A stretch of 29,983 nucleotides of DNA from Acanthaster planci. Its lineage: Eukaryota; Echinodermata; Asteroidea; Valvatida; Acanthasteridae. Each line of letters opens with the position of its first letter. Within the stretch, counting starts at the first letter, position 1. The stretch is from NCBI RefSeq assembly GCF_001949145.1, contig NW_019091388.1, forward strand, positions 695,248 to 725,230, read 5' to 3'. A model generated the notes under the pieces. It saw nothing but the letters and a program-made list of their open reading frames with translations, searched no databases and was not told the origin of the DNA. Shown in pieces: positions 27,501 through 29,983 of this stretch. The position numbers and the translations under genes are program-made.

Positions 27501-29594
27501 CTCTCTACATTTCTTACGTCGATATGGAAACCAGGCTTGACTCTCACTGGGAGAGATATTGAATAAATTGACTCTGTATTCCCTTCAAAAGTTCAAGTAC
27601 CTTTTTGTTATTTGCACTTTTTCATCTAATGATGTAATGCTTAGTTCCTTTTCATACATAGGAATTTTCAGCAACTCTGCTCCAAAATTACTTTTGAAAG
27701 GAGACACATATCACATTTTTGGTTATTTTTCTTTTTGGGTAGTGTCTTAAAAAAGCTGTGGTTGTGGACAGCACAAACCATAATCACTGGACAGCACTGG
27801 GAGTCATAGCAGCTGGCAAAGGTACACAAGGAATGAAGATTATATCATGTTTTTGCCTTTATGGAGAATAGAATGAAATCTGCTTTTTTCTTTTACCTAC
27901 AGAAGTTTTAATGAACACTGCATACTCATTGATGCTTGAGAGAAAAAAATTGTGGCCTTGCCTAGGAAAAACTTGAACAATATTAAAATTTGTATTGTAC
28001 GGTGCTCCAGATTTTGAATGATTGTTTCAAGTATGGCAGATAATGGCAGATAGTATGCAAAGCTTGCCGGGCTGCCAGGCTGTGTTTTTTTACGTTGGAG
28101 AACATCATTAAGATACTACATTGTGCTATTGAAATGGCTGAAGGTAGCATTGAATGTGAGTTTGTGTTTCTTTCAGATGTGGACAACCCTGCTTTAGCAC
28201 AGCATGCTTTTATCAAGTCCATACAAGTAGAAGCTAATGTAAGAAAACCCAATTAATTCAAAACTGTGTCAAGTTTCCCCCGAGAATTTTTAGAAAAAAA
28301 TGATGGATACATTCATTATCCACTGGAAAGATTTGTTGATTTTCAACATAAACTATAAGGGAAACAACAAGGTAGACTTGAAATGGGTTTTAGGCTGAAC
28401 AAATGGATTGAAATGGGTTCAAAGCCCAGACCTGTAAGATACCACTCTGATGCCCAAGTAAGTTAGCTATCCAACCCCTACTTGTTAATGACTTGTAAAT
28501 ATTCTGTTATTGTAGTTTATTGATGAAATGTCACATTTTATGGGAAAAAGCCAAATTGCCTAAGACGTACATTGTGATGAATAAAAACACACACAAAACC
28601 TACAAATTTCACCACATGATTTCAGTGTCAAGAGCATGGCAGGCAGTGTTACAATAATTTCTCAGGATTCCACAACAGTGTGTCAGTATTATAAAGCAAT
28701 TCAGAACTCAAACACACTCATTCTCAGACAAATAATTACGTTATTTTTATTATTATATAAAGTCATATGTGAAGAAATCAAGGAAAGGATCTTCAAAAAA
28801 GGCAATGGACTTAGGGGAAATTGAGGAAGAAAACATGTTACACAAGAACATATCAAAGTTAGAGTATATTGTTTAAACGATGGTAAAGTATGTGAATTCC
28901 AAACAGGCAACAAGAGTGTTATGAAGAAGTACAACAAACTGTCACACAAGAAGATATCAGCGTTAGAATTTATTGTTTTAAAGATGACAGAATTTGTGAG
29001 TATTTTGTGGATATCTGTGCCATAGAATGTGGTGGCCTGGACCAACCTGGGTGCCCTGTATCTCACTAAAGGCAACATGGAGTTAGCCCATCAAGCCTTC
29101 AAGATCTCTCAATCTCTAGAACCAAGCTATGTCAACTGCTGGATTGGTCAGGTGAGAGCTATGTTAGAATCAGGTTCTTTTTACTCCACAGCTGCTGTGG
29201 TTTTAGCACTTGCATAATACCTCTGTGATGCCCTGATTACACCACAGAAAATCATTCATTAGAAAGAAAGAAAAGATAAATTGCCTTCATATCTCAACAT
29301 AGACACAGTAAAAACACCTTATGGTTGTAAGTAAATGACGAATGACTGAGAAATGATAAATTAGTTACTAAATTACAGTGTCATTTAGTAATTATGCAAC
29401 CAGTTACTTAGCTGCACAGCAATGCATTTAATGTGAAAATTCAATCCTTATTTAAATCAAAATTAATAAAATTATACAACTTTTGTTTGCTATCTGTTTT
29501 TGATATACTATTTTTCTAGGCCTTGGTGGCAGAATCATCGGTTCCAGAAGAAGCCATGGATTTGTTTCGACATACAACAGAGCTAGCAACTCAT
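416..29594 (+). CDS. SKIC3: SKIC3 (TTC37/Ski3) gene, internal part: 26 coding exons, both ends outside the window
   Basis: SKIC3 is the large TPR scaffold of the Ski complex. With the helicase SKIC2 and the WD40 protein SKIC8 it feeds mRNA 3'-first into the cytoplasmic exosome (known for the family). Seen here: 26 exons whose phases chain without conflict into 889 codons and no stop. They include family landmarks such as [16 protein letters not shown] (exon 1), [12 protein letters not shown] (exon 11), [13 protein letters not shown] (exon 12), [14 protein letters not shown] (exon 14), RCYGRAL (exons 21/22), [11 protein letters not shown] (exon 24), [12 protein letters not shown] (exon 25) and [10 protein letters not shown] (exon 26), all close to my recollection of the human protein. 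The human protein is about 1,564 residues, so the window covers roughly residues 35 to 920. TPR repeats recur throughout. The largest intron (9340-16451) hosts an antisense gene. Identification is firm. Exact boundaries are hand-called and lack transcript support. Confidence 0.95.
1862..2029 (+). CDS. SKIC3: SKIC3 coding exon 2 (56 codons)
   Basis: Acceptor ttgacag|ggt, donor caacag|gtaata, phase 0 to 0. It begins [15 protein letters not shown], equivalent to human GLANLYEKYN, and carries [19 protein letters not shown], equivalent to the human DKQKWCDVCKKLVDLYY region. Helical and rich in K and E. The intron after it (2030-4405) contains a LINE 3' fragment, a dispersed repeat, and two fold-back elements listed separately. 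Confidence 0.93.
2512..2720 (+). mobile_element. LINE (RTE/'endonuclease-reverse transcriptase' type) C-terminal fragment
   Basis: The frame covering this stretch reads TRLPRQLL, then [17 protein letters not shown], then NSRPVWRS. This follows the usual C-terminal tail of animal LINE polyproteins, 'RLPKQLLYGEL...GRGRPKLRYKDxxKxNLKW...DRxxWRS' (family knowledge). No complete ORF2 surrounds it, so it is a dead 5'-truncated or eroded copy in SKIC3 intron 2. It may belong to the same broad family as the fragment at 15434-16000, which lies on the other strand. Confidence 0.7.
3190..3460 (+). repeat. Dispersed repeat, copy 1 (second copy near 9730-9960)
   Basis: Blocks such as gcaccagtctctatataagg, agattg, gacta.cttgcaag, aataccataa.atg and gaagtaaa..ttg reappear in the same order near 9790-9890. 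Unit about 200-270 bp, strongly diverged. No coding potential. Probably a non-autonomous transposon. Class not determined. Confidence 0.6.
3563..3845. repeat. Fold-back element A (inverted-repeat MITE)
   Basis: The left end reads aaatttcatggtgctgctaagca. The right end, in reverse complement, reads ggcccaattccacagagctg followed by cttaacag. The two are imperfect inverted copies. The element abuts a second one (3849-4095) head to head, meeting in a palindromic ggcccc/ccaatt junction. No open frame of interest. Confidence 0.55.
3849..4095. repeat. Fold-back element B (inverted-repeat MITE), same family as A
   Basis: The left arm (about 3850-3945) carries ttcatagtgctgcttaagc, then ccttgcttga, then ggttaccagcc. 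The right arm (about 4005-4090) carries the same blocks in reverse complement: ggtaac, taagcaaggtttt, gcacttaagcaaa, cttaattgaac. The arms are about 85-95 nt and imperfect around a short AT-rich centre. I associate this motif family with echinoderm-like genomes, from memory only. Confidence 0.6.
4406..4537 (+). CDS. SKIC3: SKIC3 coding exon 3 (44 codons)
   Basis: Acceptor cctcaag|gct, donor cactg|gtaagt, phase 0 to 0. It encodes [20 protein letters not shown], then [20 protein letters not shown], then YVTL, matching the human region HLEVARTWHKLIKTR...LHQLWRKLTQFL. The intron after it (4538-6554) holds a fold-back element at 6254-6465 and otherwise nothing I recognise. Confidence 0.9.
6254..6465 (-). 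repeat. Long inverted-repeat element with a tRNA B-box-like core
   Basis: The left arm 6254-6318 and right arm 6402-6465 are reverse complements with few differences: ttttggattttt, gccctgccc, tgtatttta and tatactcagtgtatgc.cccc are shared. On the minus strand the roughly 80-nt centre holds ggtcgttggttagagtccc, close to the RNA polymerase III B-box consensus GGTTCGANNCC. This suggests a tRNA-derived piece captured between inverted arms, or a fold-back element that acquired one. Confidence 0.6.
6555..6638 (+). CDS. SKIC3: SKIC3 coding exon 4 (28 codons)
   Basis: Acceptor ttcatag|ttg, donor actaag|gtgcat, phase 0 to 0. It encodes [20 protein letters not shown] followed by SYIKFLTK, matching the human LLFTAFENAL...HQVLYRHFIQSLSKF stretch. 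The intron after it (6639-7112) is AT-rich with no recognisable feature. Confidence 0.85.
7113..7230 (+). CDS. SKIC3: SKIC3 coding exon 5 (phase 0 to 1)
   Basis: Acceptor gcatcag|cgt, donor ccccag|gtgagt. It encodes [20 protein letters not shown], then [19 protein letters not shown], corresponding to human [28 protein letters not shown]. The intron after it (7231-7964) shows no recognisable element. Confidence 0.88.
7965..8105 (+). CDS. SKIC3: SKIC3 coding exon 6 (phase 1 to 1)
   Basis: Acceptor tctgcag|aat, donor acaag|gtatga. Its split first codon gives E, then [20 protein letters not shown], then [20 protein letters not shown] and RDRLQQG. It parallels human [39 protein letters not shown], a clear TPR. 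Confidence 0.92.
8268..8330. repeat. Degenerate copy of the fold-back family of 3.6-4.1 kb
   Basis: The string ggtcccaattgcatagcatt followed by actaagcataaga resembles the arm motif aatttcatagtgctgcttaagc. It is short and diverged and lies in the 312-bp intron 8106-8417, which holds nothing else recognisable. Confidence 0.3.
8418..8519 (+). CDS. SKIC3: SKIC3 coding exon 7 (phase 1 to 1)
   Basis: Acceptor tttcag|gtc, donor gaag|gtgagg. It encodes [20 protein letters not shown] followed by [14 protein letters not shown], matching human [29 protein letters not shown]. The TPR signature W-x2-L-x2-A is visible. The intron after it (8520-9202) carries a Tigger/pogo-like terminus at 8860. Confidence 0.92.
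8860..8940 (+). mobile_element. Tigger/pogo-like transposon terminus
   Basis: TA at 8858-8859 is followed by cagtaaaatcttgataagtc and then two tandem blocks, gttcgagttatccga and gttcgagttatcgaa. Tigger/pogo-type Tc1/mariner elements typically start CAGTA(R)AACCTCG and have repeated TTCGAGTTATCGAA-like blocks next to a TA target (family knowledge). No transposase frame and no clear opposite end were found, so this is a truncated or non-autonomous copy. Confidence 0.55.
9203..9339 (+). CDS. SKIC3: SKIC3 coding exon 8 (phase 1 to 0)
   Basis: Acceptor caccaag|gta, donor gaaaaa|gtgagt. It encodes [20 protein letters not shown], then [20 protein letters not shown], then LQIYEK. This matches human [35 protein letters not shown]. 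A second GT (gtaagt) lies 4 nt downstream, but using it would break the frame into exon 9. The very long intron 8 follows. Confidence 0.88.
9655..10080. repeat. Composite element: dispersed repeat copy 2 flanked by inverted 'gataatgcc' blocks
   Basis: On the left, tttgataatgcctgctgcaa and ttgataatgccc (about 9660-9692). On the right, gggcattatcagcattcggc and aggcattat (about 10034-10062) are their reverse complements. Between them, 9730-9960 matches the repeat at 3190-3460 in order and orientation. Likely a non-autonomous DNA transposon of about 400 bp with terminal inverted repeats. The copy at 3.2 kb lacks the recognisable ends. Confidence 0.5.
11825..11854. repeat. Short perfect hairpin
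   Basis: tgcagcgatg and catcgctgca form a 10-bp perfect stem around a 10-nt loop, about 100 bp left of the assembly gap. Possibly part of a mobile element interrupted by the gap. No function can be assigned. Confidence 0.4.
11950..11985. other. Assembly gap (36 Ns)
   Basis: A run of 36 N. It sits just left of a transposon-like terminus (11990-12126), so a repeat probably caused the break. True gap length is unknown. Confidence 0.99.
12009..12130 (+). mobile_element. piggyBac-like/MITE terminus, copy 1 (ends in TTAA)
   Basis: The 3' end reads gaagtgg followed by TTAA (12127-12130). Compared in reverse complement with 29860-29983, the two differ at about 6 of roughly 121 positions. TTAA targets with ends starting CC(A/C)YTT are typical of piggyBac-type elements (family knowledge). 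The other end of this copy is not seen and may be in the gap. Confidence 0.6.
12293..12901. repeat. Possible miniature inverted-repeat element
   Basis: Weak terminal match: ataggacaattcca on the left and, in reverse complement, attgggcaattcca on the right. Inside, the word aacgtccgtaa occurs twice in the same orientation (12494-12504 and 12873-12883). There is no convincing coding frame. Speculative. Confidence 0.3.
12955..12960 (-). promoter_or_regulatory. Candidate polyadenylation signal for the nested antisense gene
   Basis: AATAAA on the minus strand, about 70 nt beyond the TGA stop of the sulfotransferase-like frame. Distance and orientation suit a short 3' UTR. The hexamer also occurs by chance in AT-rich DNA. 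Confidence 0.5.
13031..13963 (-). CDS. Intronless P-loop sulfotransferase-like protein, nested antisense in SKIC3 intron 8
   Basis: A single 310-codon frame from ATG (13963) to TGA (13031-13033). The start has a good context (aacATGg), and an in-frame TAA lies a short way upstream, so this ATG is chosen. Residues 7-20 ([14 protein letters not shown]) form the P-loop-like 5'-phosphosulfate-binding motif after a beta strand. Residues 121-134 ([14 protein letters not shown]) fit the 3'-phosphate-binding motif with its Arg and Ser. Proteins of this type in marine invertebrates are often called 'branched-chain-amino-acid aminotransferase-like', because a plant fusion protein joins this domain to an aminotransferase; no aminotransferase part is present here. 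Likely role: transfer of sulfate from PAPS to an unknown acceptor. No signal peptide or membrane segment is seen, so it is probably cytosolic. The uninterrupted frame could reflect a retrocopy, but its codons look intact and functional. Confidence 0.88.
   Translation of the reverse strand: MGKPVKIIIWSSPRTCSTALLKCMSSLPNTKVFDELYSIAFLLGPDRLNQTSIEEETPYNEPTQDPIHTDKGYAFPSSICTYNWIKETLQQDYPDKEIIISKEIVYCLNHRYDSLPEGYHHVFLLRHPSKVFPSWKKLTYEVLTAIPEFPSQVPASLDEFVFDHQPPHLLPPGKSFQEGYELYQYVKENQLDSNPVIIDADDLVQNPAAIMSALCTKLGIPYSDSLLTWKKGTDVVETWTVGTTFKKIIQYAPSYENFRNSTGFHKTELTKQATTSPKESKITMDIERCVQFSMPFYQKMYEQRLQISNT
14061..14080. repeat. Perfect inverted repeat upstream of the nested gene
   Basis: tgtgtctc, a 4-nt loop, then gagacaca: an 8-bp perfect stem about 100 bp 5' of the antisense ATG. 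It could be a 5' UTR hairpin or a palindromic factor site. No direct evidence of function. Confidence 0.4.
14236..14445. repeat. Diverged direct repeat of about 50 bp, spaced 155 bp
   Basis: ttacccttattcaaggcctt (from 14236) and ttgcccttattcaaggccct (from 14391) both continue with cagggatt-like and agtgaaca blocks. They lie 5' of the nested antisense gene. The remaining sequence up to 15.4 kb is AT-rich with TACATGTA words and no recognisable gene. Confidence 0.6.
15434..16030 (-). pseudogene. Decayed LINE reverse-transcriptase domain
   Basis: Read on the minus strand and across frames: GVQQE(stop)KLAPTL resembles the LINE 'GVKQGCxLAPTLF' motif. EQYADNIAI stands where the catalytic (L)QYADDIAI box belongs. 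NACTSGGL and then [12 protein letters not shown] (15434-15724 frame) fit 'AxxxGLxIN...FxYLGSxITxD', followed by [16 protein letters not shown], like 'ASxAFGRLxxRVW'. Stops, frame changes and a YADN box in place of YADD show that it is dead. The order of motifs makes the assignment convincing despite the decay. Confidence 0.75.
16204..16293 (+). other. Short open frame behind a good splice acceptor (possible alternative terminal exon)
   Basis: Preceded by tttctcccctgctag, a good acceptor. From 16204 an ATG-led 29-codon frame, [20 protein letters not shown] onward, runs to TAA (16291-16293). It is phase-compatible with exon 8, so skipping to it would give a truncated SKIC3. No nearby AATAAA was seen and it does not resemble human SKIC3. 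Could equally be chance or part of the neighbouring LINE debris. Confidence 0.2.
16452..16547 (+). CDS. SKIC3: SKIC3 coding exon 9 (32 codons)
   Basis: Acceptor attgcag|cta, donor gatgag|gtagaa, phase 0 to 0. It encodes [20 protein letters not shown], then [12 protein letters not shown], matching human [30 protein letters not shown]. The intron after it (16548-18490) contains a weak tRNA-like piece, a 56-bp minisatellite, and an unassigned open frame. Confidence 0.88.
16744..16815 (-). repeat. Weak tRNA-like (SINE?) fragment
   Basis: On the minus strand, cagcccaattggtagagaat resembles an RNA polymerase III A-box (TRGCNNAGTNGGTAGAG). No clear B-box follows at the right distance. Probably a degraded tRNA-derived SINE or chance. 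Confidence 0.25.
17594..17821. repeat. Minisatellite, 56-bp unit, 4 copies
   Basis: Units start at 17594, 17650, 17706 and 17762, each beginning ggaaagctaag and ending gggagtgatcat, exactly 56 nt apart with no indel. The copies differ at a few positions, for example unit 1 has aagctcataaggaag where others have aagttcat(a/g)aggaac. The unit length is not a multiple of three and there are no spacers, so this is neither coding nor CRISPR. Confidence 0.95.
17776..18258 (+). other. Unassigned 160-codon open frame in SKIC3 intron 9
   Basis: The frame starts inside the last minisatellite unit and runs to a TGA at 18256-18258. The translation is rich in Ser, Asn, Cys, His and Arg, with no domain I recognise. 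Its start depends on the repeat, and codon use looks unlike that of the neighbouring exons, so it is most likely non-coding. Listed only because it is long for this AT-rich region. Confidence 0.12.
18491..18594 (+). CDS. SKIC3: SKIC3 coding exon 10 (phase 0 to 2)
   Basis: Acceptor tttcag|att, donor cagag|gtgaat. It encodes [20 protein letters not shown], then [14 protein letters not shown], matching human [34 protein letters not shown], a typical TPR. The intron after it (18595-20026) contains two inverted-repeat elements. Confidence 0.93.
18820..18939. repeat. Fold-back element with ~41-nt arms
   Basis: Left arm 18820-18860 and right arm 18899-18939 (in reverse complement) share ggagactttgag, tggtggc and acataccggtcc, with some small differences between. 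The spacer is about 38 nt. Looks like a small MITE. No target duplication is obvious. Confidence 0.7.
19228..19627. mobile_element. 400-bp MITE with TTAA target duplication
   Basis: It is flanked by TTAA on both sides (19224-19227 and 19628-19631). The left end starts ccctaacccccagg. The right end in reverse complement starts gcctaaccctcctc. A 19-bp perfect stem (19564-19582 with 19599-19617, built on cctcaatcctccaaaatcc) sits near the right end. TTAA duplications are the hallmark of piggyBac-type transposition (family knowledge). It has no transposase, so it is non-autonomous. A tRNA-like segment lies inside it. Confidence 0.65.
19490..19565 (-). repeat. tRNA-derived (SINE-like) segment inside the TTAA element
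   Basis: On the minus strand an A-box-like region (ggcaaaagcacttgcc) is followed about 35 nt later by ggtcgtgggttagacctt, close to the T-arm/B-box of a tRNA (GGTCGTGGGTTCGAATCC). No intact acceptor stem. Probably the relic of a tRNA-derived SINE head rather than a tRNA gene. Confidence 0.45.
20027..20153 (+). CDS. SKIC3: SKIC3 coding exon 11 (phase 2 to 0)
   Basis: Acceptor aatcag|gtt, donor ttgaag|gtaaca. The split codon AG/G gives R, then [20 protein letters not shown], then [20 protein letters not shown], then LK. Matches human [40 protein letters not shown] almost residue by residue. Confidence 0.95.
20351..20594. repeat. Fold-back element, ~244 bp
   Basis: The left end gggtaattccagaaattagg is matched by the right end in reverse complement, ggtaatccagaaattgggg. 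Further inside, cacatctga and tacatctgacc also pair. Arms about 60 nt, imperfect. The rest of the intron (20154-21284) is AT-rich with nothing recognisable. Confidence 0.6.
21285..21364 (+). CDS. SKIC3: SKIC3 coding exon 12 (phase 0 to 2)
   Basis: Acceptor catctag|gca, donor aaaag|gtaccc. It encodes [20 protein letters not shown] followed by QVAGDK, matching human [26 protein letters not shown]. One of the most conserved stretches and a good anchor for the gene call. Confidence 0.96.
21524..21623 (+). CDS. SKIC3: SKIC3 coding exon 13 (phase 2 to 0)
   Basis: Acceptor taccag|taa, donor gaagag|gtaaag. It encodes [20 protein letters not shown], then [14 protein letters not shown], matching human [33 protein letters not shown]. 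The intron after it (21624-22111) shows no feature. Confidence 0.94.
22112..22236 (+). CDS. SKIC3: SKIC3 coding exon 14 (phase 0 to 2)
   Basis: Acceptor ttgtag|gat, donor gcaag|gtacgt. It encodes [20 protein letters not shown], then [20 protein letters not shown]. The GTAKWAWLR(L/R)GLYY core is the same in human SKIC3. Confidence 0.96.
22427..22462 (+). CDS. SKIC3: SKIC3 coding exon 15, 36-nt microexon (phase 2 to 2)
   Basis: Acceptor ttgcag|ctt, donor agacag|gtatgt. It encodes (S)[11 protein letters not shown], identical or nearly so to human [11 protein letters not shown]. It is easily missed by gene finders but is required by the phases of its neighbours. The intron after it (22463-23440) holds nothing recognisable. 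Confidence 0.93.
23441..23525 (+). CDS. SKIC3: SKIC3 coding exon 16 (phase 2 to 0)
   Basis: Acceptor gctgtag|gca, donor gtagag|gtatac. It encodes [20 protein letters not shown] followed by LKAFSRGVE, matching human [27 protein letters not shown]. A canonical TPR (W, LG, Y, G, A). Confidence 0.95.
23772..23803 (+). CDS. SKIC3: SKIC3 coding exon 17, 32-nt microexon (phase 0 to 2)
   Basis: Acceptor tgaacag|ctg, donor tttca|gtaagt. It encodes [10 protein letters not shown] plus two bases of the next Gln codon; human has LNPESIYSVFKVAAI. The upstream acceptor lies behind a modest pyrimidine tract, but the peptide and phase fit leave little doubt. Confidence 0.9.
24123..24223 (+). CDS. SKIC3: SKIC3 coding exon 18 (phase 2 to 1)
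   Basis: Acceptor ttgcag|aat, donor cttaaag|gtagga. It encodes [20 protein letters not shown] followed by [14 protein letters not shown], matching human [35 protein letters not shown]. The introns on both sides (23804-24122 and 24224-24569) show no feature I can name. Confidence 0.96.
24570..24672 (+). CDS. SKIC3: SKIC3 coding exon 19 (phase 1 to 2)
   Basis: Acceptor tttttag|gtc, donor gctcg|gtgagg. It encodes [20 protein letters not shown], then [14 protein letters not shown], matching human [33 protein letters not shown]. The intron after it (24673-25158) is featureless apart from a small imperfect hairpin near 24875-24915. Confidence 0.93.
25159..25251 (+). CDS. SKIC3: SKIC3 coding exon 20 (phase 2 to 2)
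   Basis: Acceptor gttcag|agc, donor atcag|gttggt (a weak donor). It encodes [20 protein letters not shown] followed by [11 protein letters not shown], matching human [31 protein letters not shown]. The intron after it (25252-25904) holds nothing recognisable. Confidence 0.92.
25905..25991 (+). CDS. SKIC3: SKIC3 coding exon 21 (phase 2 to 2)
   Basis: Acceptor tttacag|tgt, donor agccag|gtacaa. It encodes [20 protein letters not shown], then KKQLLCIGA. It corresponds to the variable human segment before [13 protein letters not shown], and [10 protein letters not shown] aligns with KKNELLHLGGR. Similarity is lower than in neighbouring exons, but splice sites and phase agree. The intron after it (25992-26690) has no recognised feature. 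Confidence 0.87.
26691..26820 (+). CDS. SKIC3: SKIC3 coding exon 22 (phase 2 to 0)
   Basis: Acceptor ctggtag|gtg, donor ctgcag|gtattt. It encodes [20 protein letters not shown], then [20 protein letters not shown], then KALQ. Human has [30 protein letters not shown]. The invertebrate exon seems to lack part of the human acidic linker that follows. Confidence 0.95.
26988..27538. mobile_element. 551-bp non-autonomous DNA transposon (MITE) with terminal inverted repeats
   Basis: The left end aagcctggtttccatat (then ggtcgt) matches the right end in reverse complement aagcctggtttccatat (then cgacgt), 17 nt identical. No transposase frame. Flanks give no clear duplication (ctcta on the left, gactctc on the right). 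Lies in SKIC3 intron 22 (26821-27742). Superfamily not assigned. Confidence 0.75.
27743..27821 (+). CDS. SKIC3: SKIC3 coding exon 23 (phase 0 to 1)
   Basis: Acceptor gggtag|tgt, donor gcaaag|gtacac. It encodes [20 protein letters not shown] followed by VIAAGK, matching human [27 protein letters not shown]. A classic TPR. The intron after it (27822-28176) shows no feature. Confidence 0.96.
28177..28238 (+). CDS. SKIC3: SKIC3 coding exon 24 (phase 1 to 0)
   Basis: Acceptor tttcag|atg, donor gctaat|gtaaga. It encodes [20 protein letters not shown] plus N, matching human GNYALAQHCFIKSIQSEQ. The intron after it (28239-29025) contains a tRNA-like piece and a direct repeat. Confidence 0.95.
28404..28480 (-). 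repeat. tRNA-derived SINE-like fragment
   Basis: On the minus strand: ggttggatagctaacttact resembles the 5' half and A-box of a tRNA. The B-box-like gggctttgaaccc follows about 45 nt later, and a gtatcttacaggtctggg anticodon-arm-like stretch lies between. Paired spacing of A and B boxes favours a SINE head. There is no proper acceptor stem, so it is not called a tRNA gene. Confidence 0.45.
28838..29000. repeat. Diverged tandem duplication, 104-bp period, ~1.6 copies
   Basis: ttacacaagaacatatcaaa (from 28838) and tcacacaagaagatatcagc (from 28942) both continue with gttagaa/gta, tattgttt(t)aaa and gatg. The duplicated stretch ends about 25 bp before exon 25. No coding sense. Confidence 0.6.
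29026..29151 (+). CDS. SKIC3: SKIC3 coding exon 25 (42 codons)
   Basis: Acceptor ccatag|aat, donor ggtcag|gtgaga, phase 0 to 0. It encodes [20 protein letters not shown], then [20 protein letters not shown], then GQ. Human has [42 protein letters not shown]. The best-conserved exon in the window. Confidence 0.97.
29520..29594 (+). CDS. SKIC3: SKIC3 coding exon 26 (25 codons), last in the window
   Basis: Acceptor ttctag|gcc, donor actcat|gtgagg, phase 0 to 0. It encodes [20 protein letters not shown] followed by ELATH, matching human [25 protein letters not shown]. The human protein continues for some 640 residues, so further exons must lie beyond 29983. The intron after it starts at 29595 and holds a small cctccaaaat hairpin near 29769-29798 and a transposon end. 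Confidence 0.96.
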
Positions 29595-29859
29595 GTGAGG
29601 AGAAACATTGACATTTTGTGTGACCACTGTCAGTTTCCCTCCGAACCCTTCATTCATTGATTCCACAAAACCTGTTTGGCCCTTCACCAGTACCCTGTCT
29701 AATTCTATATCACACACAGCTCTTGTAGTATTTCAAATCTTTTTGATTGATCACCATGATCATTCAGAATCCTCCAAAATATTTTTGAGGATTTTTCATT
29801 GCTGGAGAAGATTGAGCTCATCACTTGGTATTACTTGACATGAGACTCTATTGGGAAAG

Positions 29860-29983
29860 TTAACCACTTCGGGCCGGGGCATTTTTCAATGTTGAGGATG
29901 CTGGGCCGGCATGACTATCATTTTTTCTGTTTTCAAAATCCTTCAACAATTCATCATTCCATTTAACAGGCGTTTATAGCCGC
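29860..29983 (-). mobile_element. piggyBac-like/MITE terminus, copy 2 (cut by window end)
   Basis: TTAA at 29860-29863, then ccacttcgggccggggcatt onward. This is the reverse complement of 12009-12130 with about 6 mismatches over roughly 121 positions. Sequence similarity runs to the very end of the window, so the body of the element lies downstream. Confidence 0.65.

Overview
The window is animal nuclear DNA. Almost all of it (about 416 to 29594, + strand) is one intron-rich gene. I rebuilt 26 consecutive coding exons by hand. All have GT donors and AG acceptors, their phases agree throughout, and they join into 2,667 nt (889 codons) without a stop. The translation follows animal SKIC3 (also called TTC37 or Ski3), the tetratricopeptide-repeat scaffold of the cytoplasmic Ski complex, from near its N-terminus to a little past its middle. 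The start codon and first exon lie upstream of the window. The C-terminal half lies beyond its end.

Intron 8 (9340-16451, about 7.1 kb) contains a second gene on the opposite strand, 13031-13963. It is a single uninterrupted 310-codon frame for a P-loop sulfotransferase-fold protein, of the kind often named 'branched-chain-amino-acid aminotransferase-like' although no aminotransferase domain is present. It has a good ATG context and a downstream AATAAA. The same intron holds a 36-N assembly gap, a decayed LINE reverse transcriptase, and several miniature elements.

The introns are rich in small mobile elements: fold-back (long inverted-repeat) elements, elements bounded by TTAA like piggyBac-type transposons, a Tigger/pogo-like terminus, LINE fragments, tRNA-derived SINE-like pieces, a 56-bp minisatellite (4 units), and many copies of the self-complementary word TACATGTACATGTA. 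Two 95% identical TTAA-bounded termini face each other at 12.0 kb and at the right end of the window.

Organism: an invertebrate metazoan. The protein is close to vertebrate SKIC3. The TACATGTA-rich introns and the fold-back family around the motif 'aatttcatagtgctgcttaagc' suggest to me a marine deuterostome, possibly an echinoderm or hemichordate. That is inference from memory of such genomes, not a proven assignment. I see no bacterial operon, CRISPR array, prophage or functional rRNA/tRNA gene. The main biological points are the antisense gene nested inside a conserved RNA-decay scaffold gene and the variety of non-autonomous elements in its introns.
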